This document shows, in pieces, positions 63,550 through 64,000 of a stretch of DNA of 64,000 bases. The notes beneath the pieces are model-generated. The model ran no database searches, was not told where the DNA came from, and saw nothing but the letters and a program-made list of their open reading frames with translations. The position numbers were made by a program, and so were the translations under genes. Source of the DNA: Desulfurispira natronophila (GTDB lineage: Bacteria > Chrysiogenota > Chrysiogenetes > Chrysiogenales > Chrysiogenaceae); assembly GCF_014203025.1 (NCBI RefSeq), contig NZ_JACHID010000006.1, positions 104,854 through 168,853 of the forward strand, written 5' to 3'. Within the stretch, counting starts at the first letter, position 1. The number at the start of each line of letters is the position of its first letter.

Positions 63550-63825
63550 GGTTTATCCTTTACGTCACTGTCTGTTTTCTCCAATATTTTACTCACGCCA
63601 CACCCTTAGCGATATATGTGTTGCTAAAATAAAATATACGACCTCATACATTGCTGTCCCCATAAAAAGCAATGTGTGAATTACTATGAGCCTGCGCTTT
63701 TCTTTTCTCGCTTCTCTTTTCTCTCTGCGTTCCAGCACTTCAAGGATCCATACCACCTGATGAGACCGTCTGGCGATCAGCATCCGGGGCTCAACACAAA
63801 AACAGTAACAGGAAAATTTACCATA

Positions 63826-63855
63826 TTGCTATCGTCACACATAATGCAGTATACT
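63826..63855 (+). promoter_or_regulatory. Candidate promoter of the right-edge gene
   Basis: TTGCTA (63826-63831), 18 bases, TATACT (63850-63855), then CAGGAGATGAGCCA and ATG 63895. Confidence 0.55.
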
Positions 63856-63894
63856 CTAAAAAGCCCAATTAAATCACTGACAGGAGATGAGCCA

Positions 63895-64000
63895 ATGATT
63901 GTTGCGAACAAGGAACAAGGAACAAGGAACAAGGAAACGATCACACTTTAAACCGATACTCGCAAGCCTGACAGCCCTCGCTCTCGCCTTCTTCGTCGCC
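63895..64000 (+). CDS. Start of a secreted or membrane protein gene with a heptamer-repeat leader (cut by window end)
   Basis: AGGAG eight bases before ATG 63895 is a good initiation site, but in the present sequence that frame stops at 63951, right after the four GAACAAG units. A different frame (codons from CGA 63938) reads KRSHFKPILASLTALALAFF VA to the edge, a textbook signal peptide with no ATG of its own; TTG at 63899 or 63902 is its only upstream start. Losing one repeat (or gaining two) would put ATG 63895 in frame with the signal peptide. The gene therefore looks phase-variable and currently off, or on at low level from TTG. The mature protein lies outside the window. Confidence 0.6.
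63906..63933 (+). repeat. Heptanucleotide tandem repeat (GAACAAG) x 4 in a coding start
   Basis: Four perfect GAACAAG units begin nine bases after the ATG and are followed by GAAACG. The unit length of seven is not a multiple of three, so each slippage event shifts the frame. Confidence 0.93.

Noticed and set aside
63589..63783. 64-codon minus-strand frame near the right end
   Set aside because: Runs through a purine-rich low-complexity tract (EKREARKEKRR), has no ribosome site and no similarity I recognise.

Overview
The window looks like ordinary chromosome of a free-living, motile, piliated, Gram-negative bacterium of moderately high GC. Outer-membrane lipoproteins, a CpoB-like protein, an AmiC-type amidase and MltF point to a diderm envelope. 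Two rubrerythrins and a FAD/Fe-S lactate-type dehydrogenase point to an anaerobic or microaerophilic respiratory life. Two chemoreceptors, PilT, a pilin and several large PAS kinases point to motility and environmental sensing. The mix would fit Chrysiogenota (Desulfurispirillum-like) or a deep proteobacterial lineage; this placement is inference only.

Layout. 1-6.6 kb: NAD salvage (pncA-pncB, cut by the window edge), a FAD/4Fe-4S dehydrogenase, and a cpoB-hemW pair. 6.9-9.4 kb: a zinc-metallopeptidase-like lipoprotein split by a frameshift and carrying a 48-bp tandem duplication. 9.5-17.2 kb: rubrerythrin under a Fur/PerR-like box, then a minus-strand run pyk-dut-ribE-[repeat]-glyA-dCMP deaminase-SSS transporter, and a divergent PfkB kinase. 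dCMP deaminase and dUTPase both make dUMP and GlyA makes methylene-THF, so the cluster feeds thymidylate synthesis. 17.5-28.4 kb: acnB; amidase, SspB-like protein, phosphohexomutase and pilT in one run; a 7-bp tandem repeat; an attachment-family protein; a prepilin with a tiny membrane protein; and a degenerate receiver next to a degenerate HD-GYP protein. 28.6-43.9 kb: DUF4405 membrane protein, reverse rubrerythrin, chemoreceptor, a 1375-residue PhnD-like/multi-PAS kinase, a FecBCD/BtuFCD-type ABC importer, and a hybrid kinase whose Hpt domain is out of frame. 43.9-54.3 kb: metH, a second chemoreceptor, a periplasmic phosphatase, a small zinc ribbon, mltF, an MFS transporter and a YigZ-family protein. 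54.3-62.1 kb: a possible defence/repair island with a MazG-like pyrophosphohydrolase, a nuclease-helicase-S24 peptidase fusion, and a YhaN/YhaO (SbcCD-like) pair. 62.1-64 kb: tRNA-Arg(ACG), a nucleoside-recognition membrane protein, and the start of a secreted-protein gene whose frame is set by four GAACAAG repeats.

Features beyond genes. Three intergenic copies of one roughly 105-190 bp repeat with short terminal inverted repeats lie at 13.3, 17.3 and 57.3 kb. A second motif (ATCCCTTTCATCC type) occurs at 26.9 and 62.2 kb. Two heptamer tandem arrays and three apparent +1 frameshifts (two at short C runs) are present. These suggest contingency loci, recent decay or base-calling errors.

Most promising systems: the DUF2075-type fusion with its MazG-like partner, and the heptamer-controlled secreted protein at the right edge. 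All functions are from reading motifs by eye; no search was run.
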